From Leptidea sinapis (taxonomy: Eukaryota > Arthropoda > Insecta > Lepidoptera > Pieridae), in contig NC_066265.1 of assembly GCF_905404315.1 (NCBI RefSeq), positions 12,509,501 to 12,573,500 on the forward strand: a stretch of 64,000 nt of DNA. Direction: 5' to 3'. The position numbers were made by a program, and so were the translations under genes. The notes beneath the pieces are model-generated. The model made no database searches. It was not told the DNA's origin and was given only the letters and a program-made list of their open reading frames with translations. Numbering within the stretch: the first letter of the stretch is position 1; each line of letters starts with the position of its first letter. Shown one piece after another: positions 1 through 10,185 of this stretch.

Positions 1-940
1 GATTGTTTTTAGAAACCATTATTGGGATTATTGAATCAATATTCCAATATTGTTCTAAGGTCGAGATAGTTTTTCATTTTGTCTATCGCAGCTTTCACAA
101 TGTTATCATTACACGGCGCTGTGACATCAACAACAAATGCCCAACGCTCAAACCCAGGGGCGTGCATATAATATAGGCAATTAGGCAGTGCTTACCTCGT
201 TATGAACCTATATAAATATAGCATTAGTGTTAAAGTTAATTCGGTTCTGTTATTTTATAACCAAGCTTCAATTTAACACCCACTCATAAAATGTTTTGCT
301 TACGCTAGATTCGAAATACCTACGGTAAACAATCTTTTCATTTTCCAAGGCTCAACTACGACTAGTTAGATCCACAGTGCCTATCTTACTAGAAAACCAA
401 TGCACGCCCCTGCTCCAACCAATCCTACCTACGAAGCTACCTTACTTGTATAGTACAAGATATTCTTTGCACAGTTGCTATTCATCGTGAATATCAGTGC
501 TGTTTCATAGCCACGGCCGTGTCATAGATAATCCTGAGTCAGTGATCCATTTCCCGCACACGGAACTCTCCAATATTAAATCAATCATTGTTTAAATACG
601 TTCTTTTTAATTTTGTACTTTTAAATTATTCTATTTAATGTATCGTGTGAGTGTTTTGTAAAATAAATGTTTTTCTTTCTTTCTGGCTTTCTTTATAACT
701 GCATACTTGTTTAATTCATCTTTATTTATGTTGGTTGCGGGTCTTCGTCGGGGTTCATTCTCCAAGTCAAATTTTCCTATACAAAAGTGATTAAAACCAA
801 AAAGGTGTGTTTATTAGCCGTCTTCTCTTACTGATTACTGTGAGTTATTTCTGCTGCTTTACTTCCACGCCTGGTACTAGTATGTAGAAATATGTACTGT
901 AATTTTCCATATATCCATCTTCTTACAATTTTATTTATAA
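1..940. other. Unassigned AT-rich DNA
   Basis: No coding exon, RNA gene or clear repeat boundary was recognised on either strand. It may be intron or 5' flank of the ionotropic receptor gene whose last exons start at 3333, but no upstream exon could be identified here. Confidence 0.5.
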
Positions 941-944
941 AAGG

Positions 945-1010
945 GGTTTCCTCACTTCTGGGATTAAATATACAAATTCAATTTGTACCAAAATTAGGAA
1001 AAAACCACGA
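945..1010 (-). repeat. SINE tail remnant
   Basis: Contains the words CTGGGATTAA and TTGTACCAAAATT. These match, in the same orientation, the tail of the tRNA-derived SINE copy at 8985-9095. No A/B box head is left here. Confidence 0.4.
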
Positions 1011-1049
1011 AAAAGAAAAAGGTCGCTGATAGTAATGCTCATAGTACTT

Positions 1050-1345
1050 TCTTTGATTAACGCGAGTGTTACACATTTAAATAAAACACTTTTAAAATTG
1101 CAGATGAACTTTCATTTTTCATCTGCAGTCCCCCTGAAAACGAGATCTGGAAAGGTCTTGAAACGTCGGGTTAACTAAAATAAAAATGTAACTTTTACGC
1201 AAACATCTAATGTAAAACCGTTACAATTACACGCGTTTTAATCCTTTAAAAGTGTTTTATTATAATTTAGATAGTAATGCTTCTTAAGCTGCTATTCTGG
1301 CTCCATATTGTTGCGTAGCAACCCTTCGAAGTATATGACGAGAGT
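1050..1345 (-). repeat. Interspersed repeat, 'GTTTTCAGGGGG' family
   Basis: Reverse strand shows AAACACTTTTAAAGGATTA, AACCCGAC and GTTTTCAGGGGG in order. The same words occur on the + strand at 31325-31455, so this is a dispersed non-coding repeat. Class unknown. Confidence 0.5.
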
Positions 1346-1390
1346 TGTCAAACTTCAAGACATTGTTAATTTCAACAGCTCCGTCAGCAA

Positions 1391-1455
1391 TACTCGTAGC
1401 TCAGCGGAAAAGTGTTTACTTTAGACGCTGTAGACCCGGGTTCGATACACCTACC
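1391..1455 (+). repeat. tRNA-derived SINE head
   Basis: RNA polymerase III promoter-like boxes are visible: A box TAGCTCAGCGG (1397-1407) and B box GGTTCGATAC (1439-1448), at a tRNA-like distance. The flanks do not pair into an acceptor stem, so this is read as a SINE head and not a tRNA gene. Confidence 0.5.
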
Positions 1456-1544
1456 AGTGTACGGATTTTTTTGGGTTTTGTAAAGTTAAAGGAAATTTCT
1501 AATAAGTTCAGGATCAAATCGAACAGAAAAAAAGGGATGGAAAA

Positions 1545-1925
1545 TGTGTAAGCAGGATAAAAATAGTTAAAAGAATTTTCTAGTACAATTTAAATTTAAA
1601 GATGGAATGGGAGAATCATTTTGAAAATAGAACGGATCCGGGGGTATATAAGCCGTACTAAGCGTGGCCTACGGCAGTTCTATTTCTGACTCGAAAGAGT
1701 AAAGAAGAAGAAGAAGAAGAAAAGAAGAAGTAGTGAAAAGTGGAAGTGTTCCAAGAAGAAGAAGATAGAAGAGACTTAGTGTTCGGTGCGTTGTGTAGTT
1801 AGTGTGTGACGCGTTGAAGGTACCGCCGCCCACAAGAGGAACAGCGGCAGACCGGCGAAGTGCAAGTTCAGAAAAAGTGAACGCAAATAAAGACTCGTTC
1901 CTATAAGCGGAGTATTATTTCCAAT
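1545..1925 (+). mobile_element. Possible solo LTR or Pol II-driven repeat
   Basis: A TATA box (GTATATAAG, near 1644) is followed about 30 bp later by CGGCAGTTC, which resembles an insect initiator. Next comes a GAA-rich tract (1704-1760) and then AATAAA near 1885. TATA, initiator, short transcribed region and poly(A) signal within 250 bp is the layout of an LTR. Clear TG..CA ends and a target duplication were not found, so it could also be a non-coding promoter unit. Confidence 0.3.
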
Positions 1926-2181
1926 CCCTGACCCACTCCCGTGTCAATATTATGATGATCAAGTTACATCGTTCAAACTTCTTTAAGAATATATACATAA
2001 GGTCTACATCAATTAACTTTAACATTATCAAACATTAACAACAACATTAACATAATATTAATAAACGTGTAAAGTGCCAGCTAAGCAAAAAATGTGTTGC
2101 ACCATTTGACAATTTTTAGATGACGTCATAATTTTGTTAATGTTAAATAGCGACCTGTTAAAAGTTTCCAATAATATATAA

Positions 2182-2592
2182 TCTACATATATAAAAATTA
2201 ATTGCTGTTCGTTAGTCTCGCTAAAACTCGAGAACGGCTGGACCGATTTGGCTAATTTTGGTCTTGAATTATTTGTGGAAGTCCAGGGAAGGTTTAAATG
2301 GTGAATAAATATGAAAGTGTTCGGAATTAAATAAAAACAACAATTTTGTTTCTCCTTTAATGTGTACCCCGTCGTCCGATATTTGTTTTGTATGGACATA
2401 TTTGTATATACATTTTCTATGAGAGAATTTATTGACGCACGGTTTGACAGTTCTGCTGTGAAACAATTTCATTACATCAACAGGGAGCATATTTTACGTA
2501 ATAATTCTTATGTTAAGATATATTATTGACAAATAAATAATAAACATTATTTTATTTATAATATACAGAACAACGTCTGTCGGGTCAACTAG
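2182..2592 (+). mobile_element. Non-autonomous Helitron-like element
   Basis: Begins TC (after A) with TCTACATATATAAAAATTAA and ends with an ACGTCTGTCGGGTCAACTAG block followed by A. TC at the 5' end and CTRR at the 3' end fit Helitrons, which insert between A and T. Several other copies in the window share this head and tail. It encodes no protein. Confidence 0.6.
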
Positions 2593-2897
2593 AATATATA
2601 TAAAATATTCGATATTGACTTGATGTTTCACTTTTTAATTTTAACTATGCCAAGGAATATGGTGCAACACACTCCGCAGTTATGTTTAAGTCACCGACAT
2701 TCTATGATGCAACCCAGTTTGAATGTTTAATATTCATGCTGTACTATCGGAATACAATAGAAAATATTATTATAGGATTAAGTGGCTACATTATTCATCC
2801 GTCGAAAGAGCAAATAACCGCTTAAAAAAAGAAATGGACAATATGATTTGAGTCGTATTACAAAACAAATCAAATTCTTGGATTTTTACACGCTTTC

Positions 2898-3165
2898 TAT
2901 TAGCTTCACCTGTATGTATGTTTGTTTGTAATTGTAACCAACTCATTTGGGCGCGATTTTGACCCACTTTAAACTTCTCACTCAAACTTCGTAGATTTAT
3001 CGAGAACCGATGACAATACATTAATTTGATAAGATTATTCACTTTTTCAATTTGTAATTCATTTGATATTCATCTATAAGTCTATAAGATGTTAATTTTA
3101 AATTTCAGCCATTATTTTAAACTATTTATCTAATATTAGGAAATTTTCGAATACCAAAGTGTATT
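2898..3165 (+). repeat. Interspersed repeat, 'TTTGGGCGCGATTTTGACCC' family
   Basis: Shares long words (GCTTCACCTGTATGTAT, TTTGGGCGCGA, TTTGACCCACTT, GTAGATTTATCGAG, CCGATGACAATACA) with 4689-4975 in the same orientation. Non-coding; class not identified. Confidence 0.55.
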
Positions 3166-3332
3166 TTTTATGCAACAATGCAAATATTAGTTTAAAAAAA
3201 CATGCTCTTATATATAAACCAAACTTAAAAGTAGGAAATATTTTCTATGTTTTAGTTTGCTTTCTATAAAAAGCGTGTTTTTTTTTTTTTTTTAACTACT
3301 GTTTATTTCTTAAATATTTTTGAACCTCACAG

Positions 3333-3547
3333 ATGCAAGTGCAGTTCCCCACGGGATATCCGGTCGTTGGACGTTTCTGGTACTCTCTATATCAGCAATG
3401 TTAGTACACGCATACTACACGTCAGCGATAGTATCAGCTCTCATGAGCACCGGCAGAAGTGGTCCTGACTCTCTTCGCGCCCTGGGAGACTCTCGGTACG
3501 AGATCGCTAGCGAGGATTACGACTATATGAGATATTTGATGTTTGAT
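3333..3547 (+). CDS. Ionotropic receptor exon (M3 and start of S2)
   Basis: Acceptor CCTCACAG before 3333 and donor GTGAGT after GAT at 3547. The exon enters two bases into a codon and leaves in phase 0, giving 71 full codons. It carries the M3 membrane segment followed by SALMSTGRSGPDSLRALGDS and YEIASEDYDYMRYLMFD. Base composition is richer in GC than the surrounding intron DNA, as expected of conserved coding sequence. Confidence 0.8.
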
Positions 3548-6500
3548 GTGAGTTAGTATATGCGAAACATTTTCCTATTTAATGTCAGTCTTTTAAATTC
3601 AAATTCCTCAGCTCAAGGATTGGTGTCCGCTGCGCTCTCAACTAGATACCGCACTACCTAAAAACAATGGTTTTTTATTACGGTTACTATTAGATGCTTG
3701 TGTGCGTGGCATCTTGACACTTATGGCCATCTTTCATATTTTGTAACATACGCTTCCTGTTATTTTACATTGAAATTAATAAAATACAAAATACTTACTG
3801 ATGATATGTGATCCCAGTGTCATTCTTATTTCTTGTAGTACTATTTTTACTAAGTTTTACTACGCAAACCGGCATTTTAGTTTCTATTATTAAGTTTAAG
3901 AGTGTAATGTACGTCCACGTCACACATTATTCGAGACTGGCTCGAGTACGTCCGTTGGGCGTAGTATTAGTTGCCGCACTTTGCCACTACGCCTGCGGTA
4001 TCTCAGTATTAATGTACGTCAAATTCATATATTTTTATTCAAAATAGTTCTTAAAATATCTTATTGAACGTCAAAAACTACTATTCGAAAATTTGTGCCC
4101 CAGACTTGAGAAGAATAGATGTAAAAAACTCAGGGGTTCTCATTTTTTCAATAATATTTCAATACAACATAATTTATCTATATATATAAAAATTAATTGC
4201 CGTTCGTTAGTCTCGCTAAAACTCGAAAACAGCTGTACCGATTTGGCTAATTTTGGTCTTGAATTATTTGTGGAAATCGAAAGAAGGTATAAGAGCTGAA
4301 TAAATATGAAAATGTTCAAAATTAAAAAAAAAATGTTTTTCCTTTGATGTGTCCCCGTCGTGCAGAAATCAAATCGAAAGAATAGTTTAAAATGAATAAC
4401 TAACTAGAATCTTTGTATACGTCTAACTTTCTCAGGAGGTAAAAAACAATCTTTTTCTCAGGAGGTAAAAAACAATCTTAATTTTAGCTACCTATAGTTG
4501 GTAGATTAACTACAGTTGTTAACTATGATGGCAATACAAAGTTTGCTGGGTCAGCTAGTTATAAATAATTTTAATAGCTCAAGGGCGGCCACTCAATTGA
4601 GCATGCCTGATCTGTGGTATCATTAAGAAAATGAATTATGTTCTAGTAACCTTTTACCACACTTTAACCACATAAACATTTTATTTTAGCTTCACCTGTA
4701 TGTATATTTATATGTAACTGACTCATTTGGGCGCGAATTTGACCCACTTAAAACGGCCATATTTCGTTCAAACTTCGTAGATTTATCGAGGACCGATGAC
4801 AATACAATGATTTGATAAAATTATTCCATTTATCAATTTGCAAATTAAAATTTTTGTATATAATATTCATCTATCGTCGATAAGGAAGGACTTGATGTGA
4901 ATATTAAATTTCAACAATTAGGTATGCTTAACTGATTTATCTAACATTAGGAAATTTTCGAAAACAAAAGAGAATTTAATTAATTTAATGCGTGGAAAGC
5001 CACTGGTGTGGAATGCGACTTGTGTGGACACGCTAGCCCCCTCTCATATTGAACATTCATCGAGAGCGGTGGGTGCAGCGGCGGAATCTGCCGAAAACCT
5101 AAAGCGGAGGAAATATGCATCACTCGGTGATGGATACATATTTGTTCCCTTTGGGGTGGAGACGATGGGTCCTTGGGGTTCATCGGCACAAAAACTCGTA
5201 AAAGAGCTATCCAGGCGTCTAACCGATTTAACAGGTGACCCAAGATCTGGTACGTACCTCTGTCAAAGGATAAGTTTGGCCATACAAAGAGGTAACGTTG
5301 CCAGCTTCATGGGCAGCCTTACCTGCCGATAGCAATCTAAATGATATTTTCTATTTGTAATTAATTAATTTTGTTAGATTATTTAAGTTTATTTTTTTAT
5401 AATTTGTATAAATAGCGTTATTAATTACTAAGTAATATGTTATAATTTGAATGTGTATTTAATGCGTGTTTTTAAGTTTATTAAACTAGATATTATTATA
5501 AGTTATACATTTGTTTAGCATATTTCTAGAATCACTATCTAACAAGTATTTTGTTAACTTGATTGTAGCTGATGATGGTTCGACCATTAAAAGCCTGAAT
5601 TGACATTGAATACTGAAAATTCAATCTAGGTTATAAACCATTCATCTCCAAATTAAAATATCTAGCAGTCATCTTTATATATATATATATATATATATAT
5701 AATTCTTCTGTACGTGTGTTGACAGTGAACTCCTCCTAAACGGCTGGACCGATTTGAATGAAAATTTCTGTGTCTGTGTGTCTTGAACACTCAAGTGGAT
5801 TCGAGGATGGCTTAGATTCACAATTGAACTACTTCTAAAACCAATTTTGGTTATTTTTTTAAGAGTGTTCCAGTGAATTTGTGATTGGTTTAGATTCTCA
5901 ATACAGTCCACATATAATTCTCCTACGTATGTTAGAAATCTCCTCCTAAAGTCTGGACCGATTTTTCAAATTTAACACATGTGTAGGTACAGGACAACGT
6001 CTGTCGCGTCCGCTAGTAGTAATATATAATATAATACGTCGAAAGATTTTTGTGCTTTTTTTGTTTTCAAGTCCCATTGTAAAAAAAAATATAATATAAA
6101 ATTGGATTTTTTTTAAGCCTTCGGTTAAATTAGTCCAAATATCAAAATTTTTGCTTCTAAAAATGCAGAAGTAAAATTTATATCAGATGTGGAGATGCAG
6201 AAATAAAAATTATTATCTAATTTTTGTAGGCATCAATTATTAAAGAATTATTTTAATCTTTAAATACGACCTATTCAACTCGATATTATATACTATATAA
6301 CTATCTACATATTATTATACTATTGTAATTACGGAAATATCTTGGAAATATTATACTATATAATATGTATTACAAAAATTGCAACTTACTGATTAATATG
6401 ATTCAAAGCATCATGTAGTATTGCATTCTTGCAGTGTGGCTTGCGTACTATGATAACAAAGGAAACAAACTGTGAACTGAATTTCCTTTTACTGTAGCAG

Positions 6501-9500
6501 TCTAGTGAAACTCTGTAAGAAAAAAGCGATTCTCTGGATTGTACATAACGTTCAGAAGATTGACAGGCGAATGACAAATCCGTGCGCGAGGGGGTGAAAG
6601 GGGAACGGGAGAAGCCCCTCCAGTGAACGTGAAACCTCACGTTTCAGCGGGGTCCAGAGATAATATGGCCGTATGGTAAAATTACATGACATGTGTAACA
6701 GATCAAAAATTAAATTCTCTACGTGATTTTGAACAATATCGAACCCAGTGAAGCAATGGGGTTCTATGTATAAAACGTCATTGCAGTGAACGCTCGAACA
6801 CAAGTCAGAATATGAGATACTCGAATCGCATTCAGTATTAAACTAACAGAGATGACATTTTATGAGCTAATAATAAACGTTATACGGCCTTATAAATAAA
6901 ATTGGCATACAATTATAACTAATCATAAACCAAGAATATGTAAAATGTTTACAAATAGACATTTTGCTTACGAATTGTTTGTTCGGACGTATAAAGTTTC
7001 CCGCGTTTATTTGCAAGGCAGCTTGTCATTCGGAATACTTCAGAATTATCATTATATTGACAGTGTTGTCAACGATAATGTAAACATTTTGCATTTTCTT
7101 TGTTTATCATCAGTTATAATTTTATACCAAGTTTATTTGTAAGGCCGATATAGTTTAAAAAATAAGAGCGATCTATATTTTAAATAATAAACATACAATA
7201 TACACGGGTTACACCATGGACTTATTATATACTAGCGTAAAGACAAACAAAGCATGCAGGAGAGACGAACAACTCTAATCTTGTAAAAAACGGAGATAGC
7301 TGAAATCCATTACGTTTCAAGCAATTGTTTGCTTTCAAACTTAGCCGGATTATACTTCATCGCCCAATCGCGACACTGCAATTACTACTATTTCAAACAA
7401 ATGTCAAATGACTATCTATACTAAACTAAATTTAAATTTTTACTTACTCCCGCCTCTTATTACGTAGTATTTACATCCTCTTTGTACTGTAGTTCCAGAT
7501 CGATAAGGCATGACATTAAAAGAAGCGCGTATTCTTTGAATTTGTTTAAGAACATCCGCGGCCATTTTGTTTTTGTAGGTGCAGACAAATTGGGAGGACT
7601 TGGAATATCTGAAACGCAAGAAGATGAACGCAAAGTTCTACCAGAACATACAGACTGGTGTCAAAATGATACGAGATGGTCAAGTGGCTTATCACACCGA
7701 GTTCAATCAATTATATCCTCATTTGAGCTCGTTCACTGATGACCAGCTGTGTAAGCTTCAGTTCATTGACACTGTTCCGGAGGTTAGCATTTAGTCTACG
7801 CCAAATTATGATGTTTTATAAATTCCTTCTGTATTTCTATTAAAAATTCGTAGATTTGTGTCCGTTGAGAAGAATAAACCAGAAAATGGTGAGGGTTCGC
7901 ATTTAATTGGAATGTGTCATAATAATAAATTCGACTTGAAATTACGGAGTAGAAAAGTGAGTTACTAAATTGGTAGTATATGAGTTCTCTCTGCATCTTC
8001 TACCGCATTTATCACGGGGACTGTTCAGAGGAGTTATTCGGTTTAGTTCCAGCGGCCGAATTCCACCACCGGACATTAAGTCAATATATTAATATTTATA
8101 TAATATACTTATATTTTTTTATGAAAATAAGGGATGAGACGAGCCGTACGTTCAACTGATAGTAATTGATGAGCCCTGCCCATTACAATGCAGTGCCGCT
8201 CAGGATTCTTGAAAAACTCAAAAATTATGAGCGGCACGATAATTGCGCTCGTCACCTTCAGACATAAGATGTTAAGTCTCATTTGCCCAGTAATTGCACT
8301 AGCTACGGTGCCCTTCAGACCGAAACACGGTAATGTTTACACATTACTGCTTCACGGCAGAAATAGACGCTGTTGTGGTACCCATAATCTAGCCGGCATC
8401 CTGCGCAAAGGAGCCTCCCACTGGAAAATTAAAAAAATATATGTAGATATTTTAAATTAAGAAACGATATCAATATGCTTAATATCGCGTAAATTTAAAT
8501 TGATTTATGTTAAGATAATTTATACGTTTAGGTAGAGTCTCTTGCTGTTAGACAGCCCATGACAACAGGCCAGGTTTATTACTTTAGCGTGTCTATTTAT
8601 GTATCTACATCTACGACAGCTACATCTAACACTCGCTATTTTTTAGTGTGCGTACGTTTCTGAAAATAGAGGCTAACAGTTCACCGCTATTTTTATGACG
8701 TGTTTACAGCTGTCACAGTCTATCTAGACGCATAAATTATCTAAGAATTTGTTTATCCCGCCTTGACTGTATATTCGCGCGAGACCTTGTTTTATTATTT
8801 TTTTTTATTTTTTTTGGGAAACTTACAGCCATTTTTACAAATTTTACACAACAAATAGATTAATAAATGCTAATTACAAGCTTTAATTACAATAGGTTAT
8901 TTAAATAAATAAATAAATGTTATGACTTGCGTTAATGAGAGAAATAAATTATTTTTAGAAAATTGTTATTTTTAAAGAGATATCCCACAGTTCTGGGATT
9001 AATAAAATTAAATTTGTAACCAAAATTTCAACCTCTTAAGCCTTTCGGGTTCTGTCCAAGCGCTCTTCCACTGAGCAAACCGTTCGAGTAACGCATCGTT
9101 CGTAAATCTTTGTATGTCTTGTTCAACTCTCAGGTTTTGACTCCACCTACAGTATCTCAAGTCAATAATTGCATATCAAGGCAATTATTGGGGTTGCAAG
9201 TTGGCTCAGTGGAAGAGCGCTCGGACGGTTGCGGGTTCGAGTCCCTCATCGTTCATAAATTTTGGTTACGTATTTTATTTTATTTTTAGATATTATCCTG
9301 GATAGCGACAACGAAGCGTGGACAATGGACTGACATGATTAAGTCTACAGGAAGTTGGCTTCATGAGACAGGACTAGCGAAACGCACTGTGTCTCGCCTT
9401 CGTATAAAACCTCCTCCATGTTTGGCCTCTTTGCTCGCTGAGAGAGTGAACATCTACGACATAGCACCTGTTCTTGTACTAACTCTCATGGCCGTTGTTT

Positions 9501-9613
9501 TATCTTTAATCATACTCCTGATAGAGTATTCGGTGGCTAAGTTCACGAAACAAAGAAAGAAGGAGTCAGAAGAGGTTTCTGAAGAAGAATTTATTGAAGA
9601 TAATTTACAATAA
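3333..9613 (+). CDS. Ionotropic receptor, IR75-clade-like (last three exons)
   Basis: Chemosensory ionotropic receptor, a divergent ionotropic-glutamate-receptor family that forms ligand-gated cation channels in sensory neuron dendrites. Three phase-matched exons (3333-3547, 7579-7782, 9290-9613) encode the last 249 residues or so. In order they hold the M3 helix (SGRWTFLVLSISAMLVHAYY then TSAIVSALM, replacing the classical SYTANLAAF), the second ligand-binding lobe (DGQVAYHTEF, DDQLCKLQF, GSWLHETGLAKR, IKPPPC) and the M4 helix (IAPVLVLTLMAVVLSLIILL) with a Lys/Glu-rich cytoplasmic tail. The word pattern (SLRAL..S..E.AS.D..Y, G..AYH.E, C.LQFI) fits the IR75 group. The amino-terminal domain, first lobe, M1, pore and M2 are missing and probably lie left of the window. 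Introns of 4031 and 1507 bp are filled with repeats. The clade call is by motif memory only. Confidence 0.75.
3608..4020 (+). mobile_element. MITE, 'GGATTGGT..GCTGCGCTC' family, copy 1
   Basis: A roughly 410-bp unit matching 21997-22425 over most of its length (GCTGCGCT, CAACTAGATACCGCACTACC, GCGTGGCATCTTGACA, GGCTCGAGTACG). In the second copy the ends form an inverted repeat. No coding capacity. It sits in the IR gene's intron just after exon 3333-3547. Confidence 0.55.
4022..4176 (-). mobile_element. LINE 3' end fragment (CR1-like family B)
   Basis: Shares TTTTTATTCAAAATAG, CTTATTGAACGTCAAAAACTA and GAGAAGAATAGATG with the 3' end of the LINE copy at 62040-62460. Only the non-coding 3' end is present, as expected for heavily 5'-truncated LINE insertions. 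Confidence 0.5.
4177..4558 (+). mobile_element. Non-autonomous Helitron-like element
   Basis: Head TCTATATATATAAAAATTAA after A and tail GCTGGGTCAGCTAG before T, the same head type as 2182-2592 and 35583. Inside is a tandem duplication of about 26 bp (CTCAGGAGGTAAAAAACAAT twice, 4432-4481). It lies in the first visible intron of the IR gene. Confidence 0.6.
4689..4975 (+). repeat. Interspersed repeat, 'TTTGGGCGCGATTTTGACCC' family
   Basis: Second copy of the repeat at 2898-3165, with GCTTCACCTGTATGTAT, GTAGATTTATCGAGGACC and TTAGGAAATTTTCGAA conserved. Confidence 0.55.
4985..5333 (+). pseudogene. C-terminal endonuclease-like fragment of a retroelement ORF
   Basis: An open stretch of 114 codons ending in TAG at 5331-5333. 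It contains LVWNATCVDT, SAENLKRRKYASLGDGYIFV, FGVETMGPWG, LTGDPRSGTYLCQRISLAIQ and RGNVASFMG. This pattern (D-T-x-x-P, then FVPF.VET.G, then RGN.AS near the end) is the tail found after reverse transcriptase in some LINE-like elements, with a restriction-enzyme-like fold in R2-type proteins. The RT part is absent upstream, so this is a truncated remnant in the IR gene's intron. Exact parent clade unknown. Confidence 0.5.
5672..6016 (+). mobile_element. Non-autonomous Helitron-like element, TA-repeat head subfamily
   Basis: Starts TC followed by a long (TA)n run, then GTGTTGACAGTGAACTCCTC and two copies of CTCCTCCTAAA..CTGGACCGATTT. Ends ACAACGTCTGTCGCGTCCGC then CTAG. Same subfamily as 26996-27211 and 41081-41365. 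Confidence 0.55.
6879..7156. mobile_element. TIR MITE, 'ACGGCC(T)TATAAATAAA' family, copy 1
   Basis: The two ends are imperfect inverted repeats: left TATACGGCCTTATAAATAAA, right the complement of AAACTATATCGGCCTTACAA. A second, cleaner copy is at 62467-62740. An open stretch at 6945-7142 inside it is not recognised as a gene. Confidence 0.55.
7240..7492 (+). repeat. Interspersed repeat X ('CCGCCTCTTATTACGTAGTA' family)
   Basis: Words AACGGAGATAGC, TTCAAACTTAGCCGGATTAT, CCGCCTCTTATTACGTAGTA and TTTACATCCTCTTTG recur at 54440-54727 and 57690-57955, and inverted at 31456-31975. Probably a non-autonomous DNA transposon; ends not defined. Confidence 0.55.
7579..7782 (+). CDS. Ionotropic receptor exon (S2 lobe)
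   Basis: Acceptor TTTTTGTAG before 7579 and donor GTTAGC after 7782. Exactly 68 codons, phase 0 at both ends, so it joins in frame to 3547 and 9290. Encodes VQTNWEDLEYLKRKKMNAKF through QFIDTVPE, the middle of the second ligand-binding lobe. Confidence 0.75.
7855..8078 (+). mobile_element. LINE 3' ORF fragment (family D)
   Basis: Translates to SLCIFYRIYHGDCSEELFGL (start 7982), part of the C-terminal tail of a Jockey-like RT ORF. It is nearly the same as 15539-15780, including non-coding sequence upstream. Truncated at both sides; not host coding. Confidence 0.5.
8114..8424 (+). repeat. ~310-bp interspersed repeat, copy a (full length)
   Basis: Runs from a T-run plus ATGAAAATAAGGGATGAGAC to GGAGCCTCCCACTGG. 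Internal landmarks: ATTACAATGCAGTGCCGCTC, CACCTTCAGACATAAGATGT, CCCTTCAGACCGAAACAC, TACCCATAATCTAGCCGGCA. At least ten further copies are in this window. It lies in the IR gene's last intron. Whether it is a SINE or another non-autonomous element cannot be decided here. Confidence 0.75.
8545..8755 (+). repeat. Interspersed repeat W ('GTCTATCTAGACG' family)
   Basis: Landmarks ACAGGCCAGGTTTATTACTT, GAAAATAGAGGCTAACAGTT, ACAGCTGTCACAGTCTATCT. Further copies at 23078-23290 and 46015-46575 (interrupted), an inverted one at 10186-10325 and a partial one near 27360. Confidence 0.55.
8985..9095 (-). repeat. tRNA-derived SINE, inverted copy
   Basis: On the - strand: TTGCTCAGTGGAAGAGCGCT (A-box region), a decayed B box, then TTTTGGTTACAAATTTAA. 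It is the inverted partner of 9190-9265, about 100 bp away. Confidence 0.55.
9190..9265 (+). repeat. tRNA-derived SINE head
   Basis: A box TGGCTCAGTGG (9202-9212) and B box GGTTCGAGTCC (9234-9244), then TTTTGGTTACG. The 5' end does not pair with the 3' side as an acceptor stem, so it is a SINE. It lies 25 bp before the acceptor of the IR terminal exon. Confidence 0.6.
9290..9613 (+). CDS. Ionotropic receptor terminal exon (S2 end, M4, tail)
   Basis: Acceptor TTTTATTTTTAG before 9290; phase 0; 107 codons and TAA. Encodes ILSWIATTKRGQWTDMIKST, the WLHETGLAKR helix that closes the second lobe, IKPPPC, then M4 (about residues 62-82 of the exon) and an acidic tail SEEVSEEEFIEDNLQ. Canonical AATAAA is not visible close downstream; a LINE fragment begins about 30 bp after the stop. 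Confidence 0.8.
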   Translation: MLSWIATTKRGQWTDMIKSTGSWLHETGLAKRTVSRLRIKPPPCLASLLAERVNIYDIAPVLVLTLMAVVLSLIILLIEYSVAKFTKQRKKESEEVSEEEFIEDNLQ

Positions 9614-9644
9614 TACCCTACTCACCTAATTTTAATAATCTACG

Positions 9645-9892
9645 GCCGTTTTCACAACCGCGTGTTTTGTTCGAAATTTCTTGCCTCGCACAGCGACTTT
9701 GTGGAATCAACTACCGGCAGCGGTATTCCCGAACAGATACGACTTAGGGACCTTCAAGAAAAAAGCATACTCCCACCTTAAAGGCCGGCAACGCATTTCT
9801 TGACACACCTGTTGTTGCGGATGTCCATGGGCGGTTGACTCACCTCTCCCCTTCCCGTGAGCCTCTTGCCCGTTTGCCCCCTCTCATATAAA
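9645..9892 (+). mobile_element. LINE 3' end fragment (family D)
   Basis: Reads FCSKFLASHSDFVESTTGSG-like sequence in one frame, and matches the CGAAATTTCTTGCCTC..ACAG, GGCCGGCAACGCAT and GCCCGTTTGCC landmarks shared with 15783-16045 and 51093-51475. It is decayed and non-functional. Confidence 0.5.
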
Positions 9893-10185
9893 AAAAACTT
9901 ACATTTCAATTACCCATCGAAATATATTGGACATAACTATGGATAGGTAAGATATGTCATAATAAGGTGATAGCAATCTATCCGTAACTAGAGATACGTT
10001 ATTGAAAACGGCCGCTAGTCACTCTCAAGCTTATCGTAGATACTCCACAGATAGCTGATAGAAATTTTAAGGCCATCAGATTTCACATGAAACCTTCTCT
10101 TTATTTTGTGATTTTAAGGTAATTAAATAAAATTATATTAATTAATTTCTTTTGTCTTTTAAAAACACTTTAATGACGTATATTT

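Noticed and set aside
9190..9265. Possible tRNA gene (A and B boxes present)
   Set aside because: The 5' and 3' sides do not form an acceptor stem, and SINE sequence follows. The same applies to 1391-1455 and 40603-40680.
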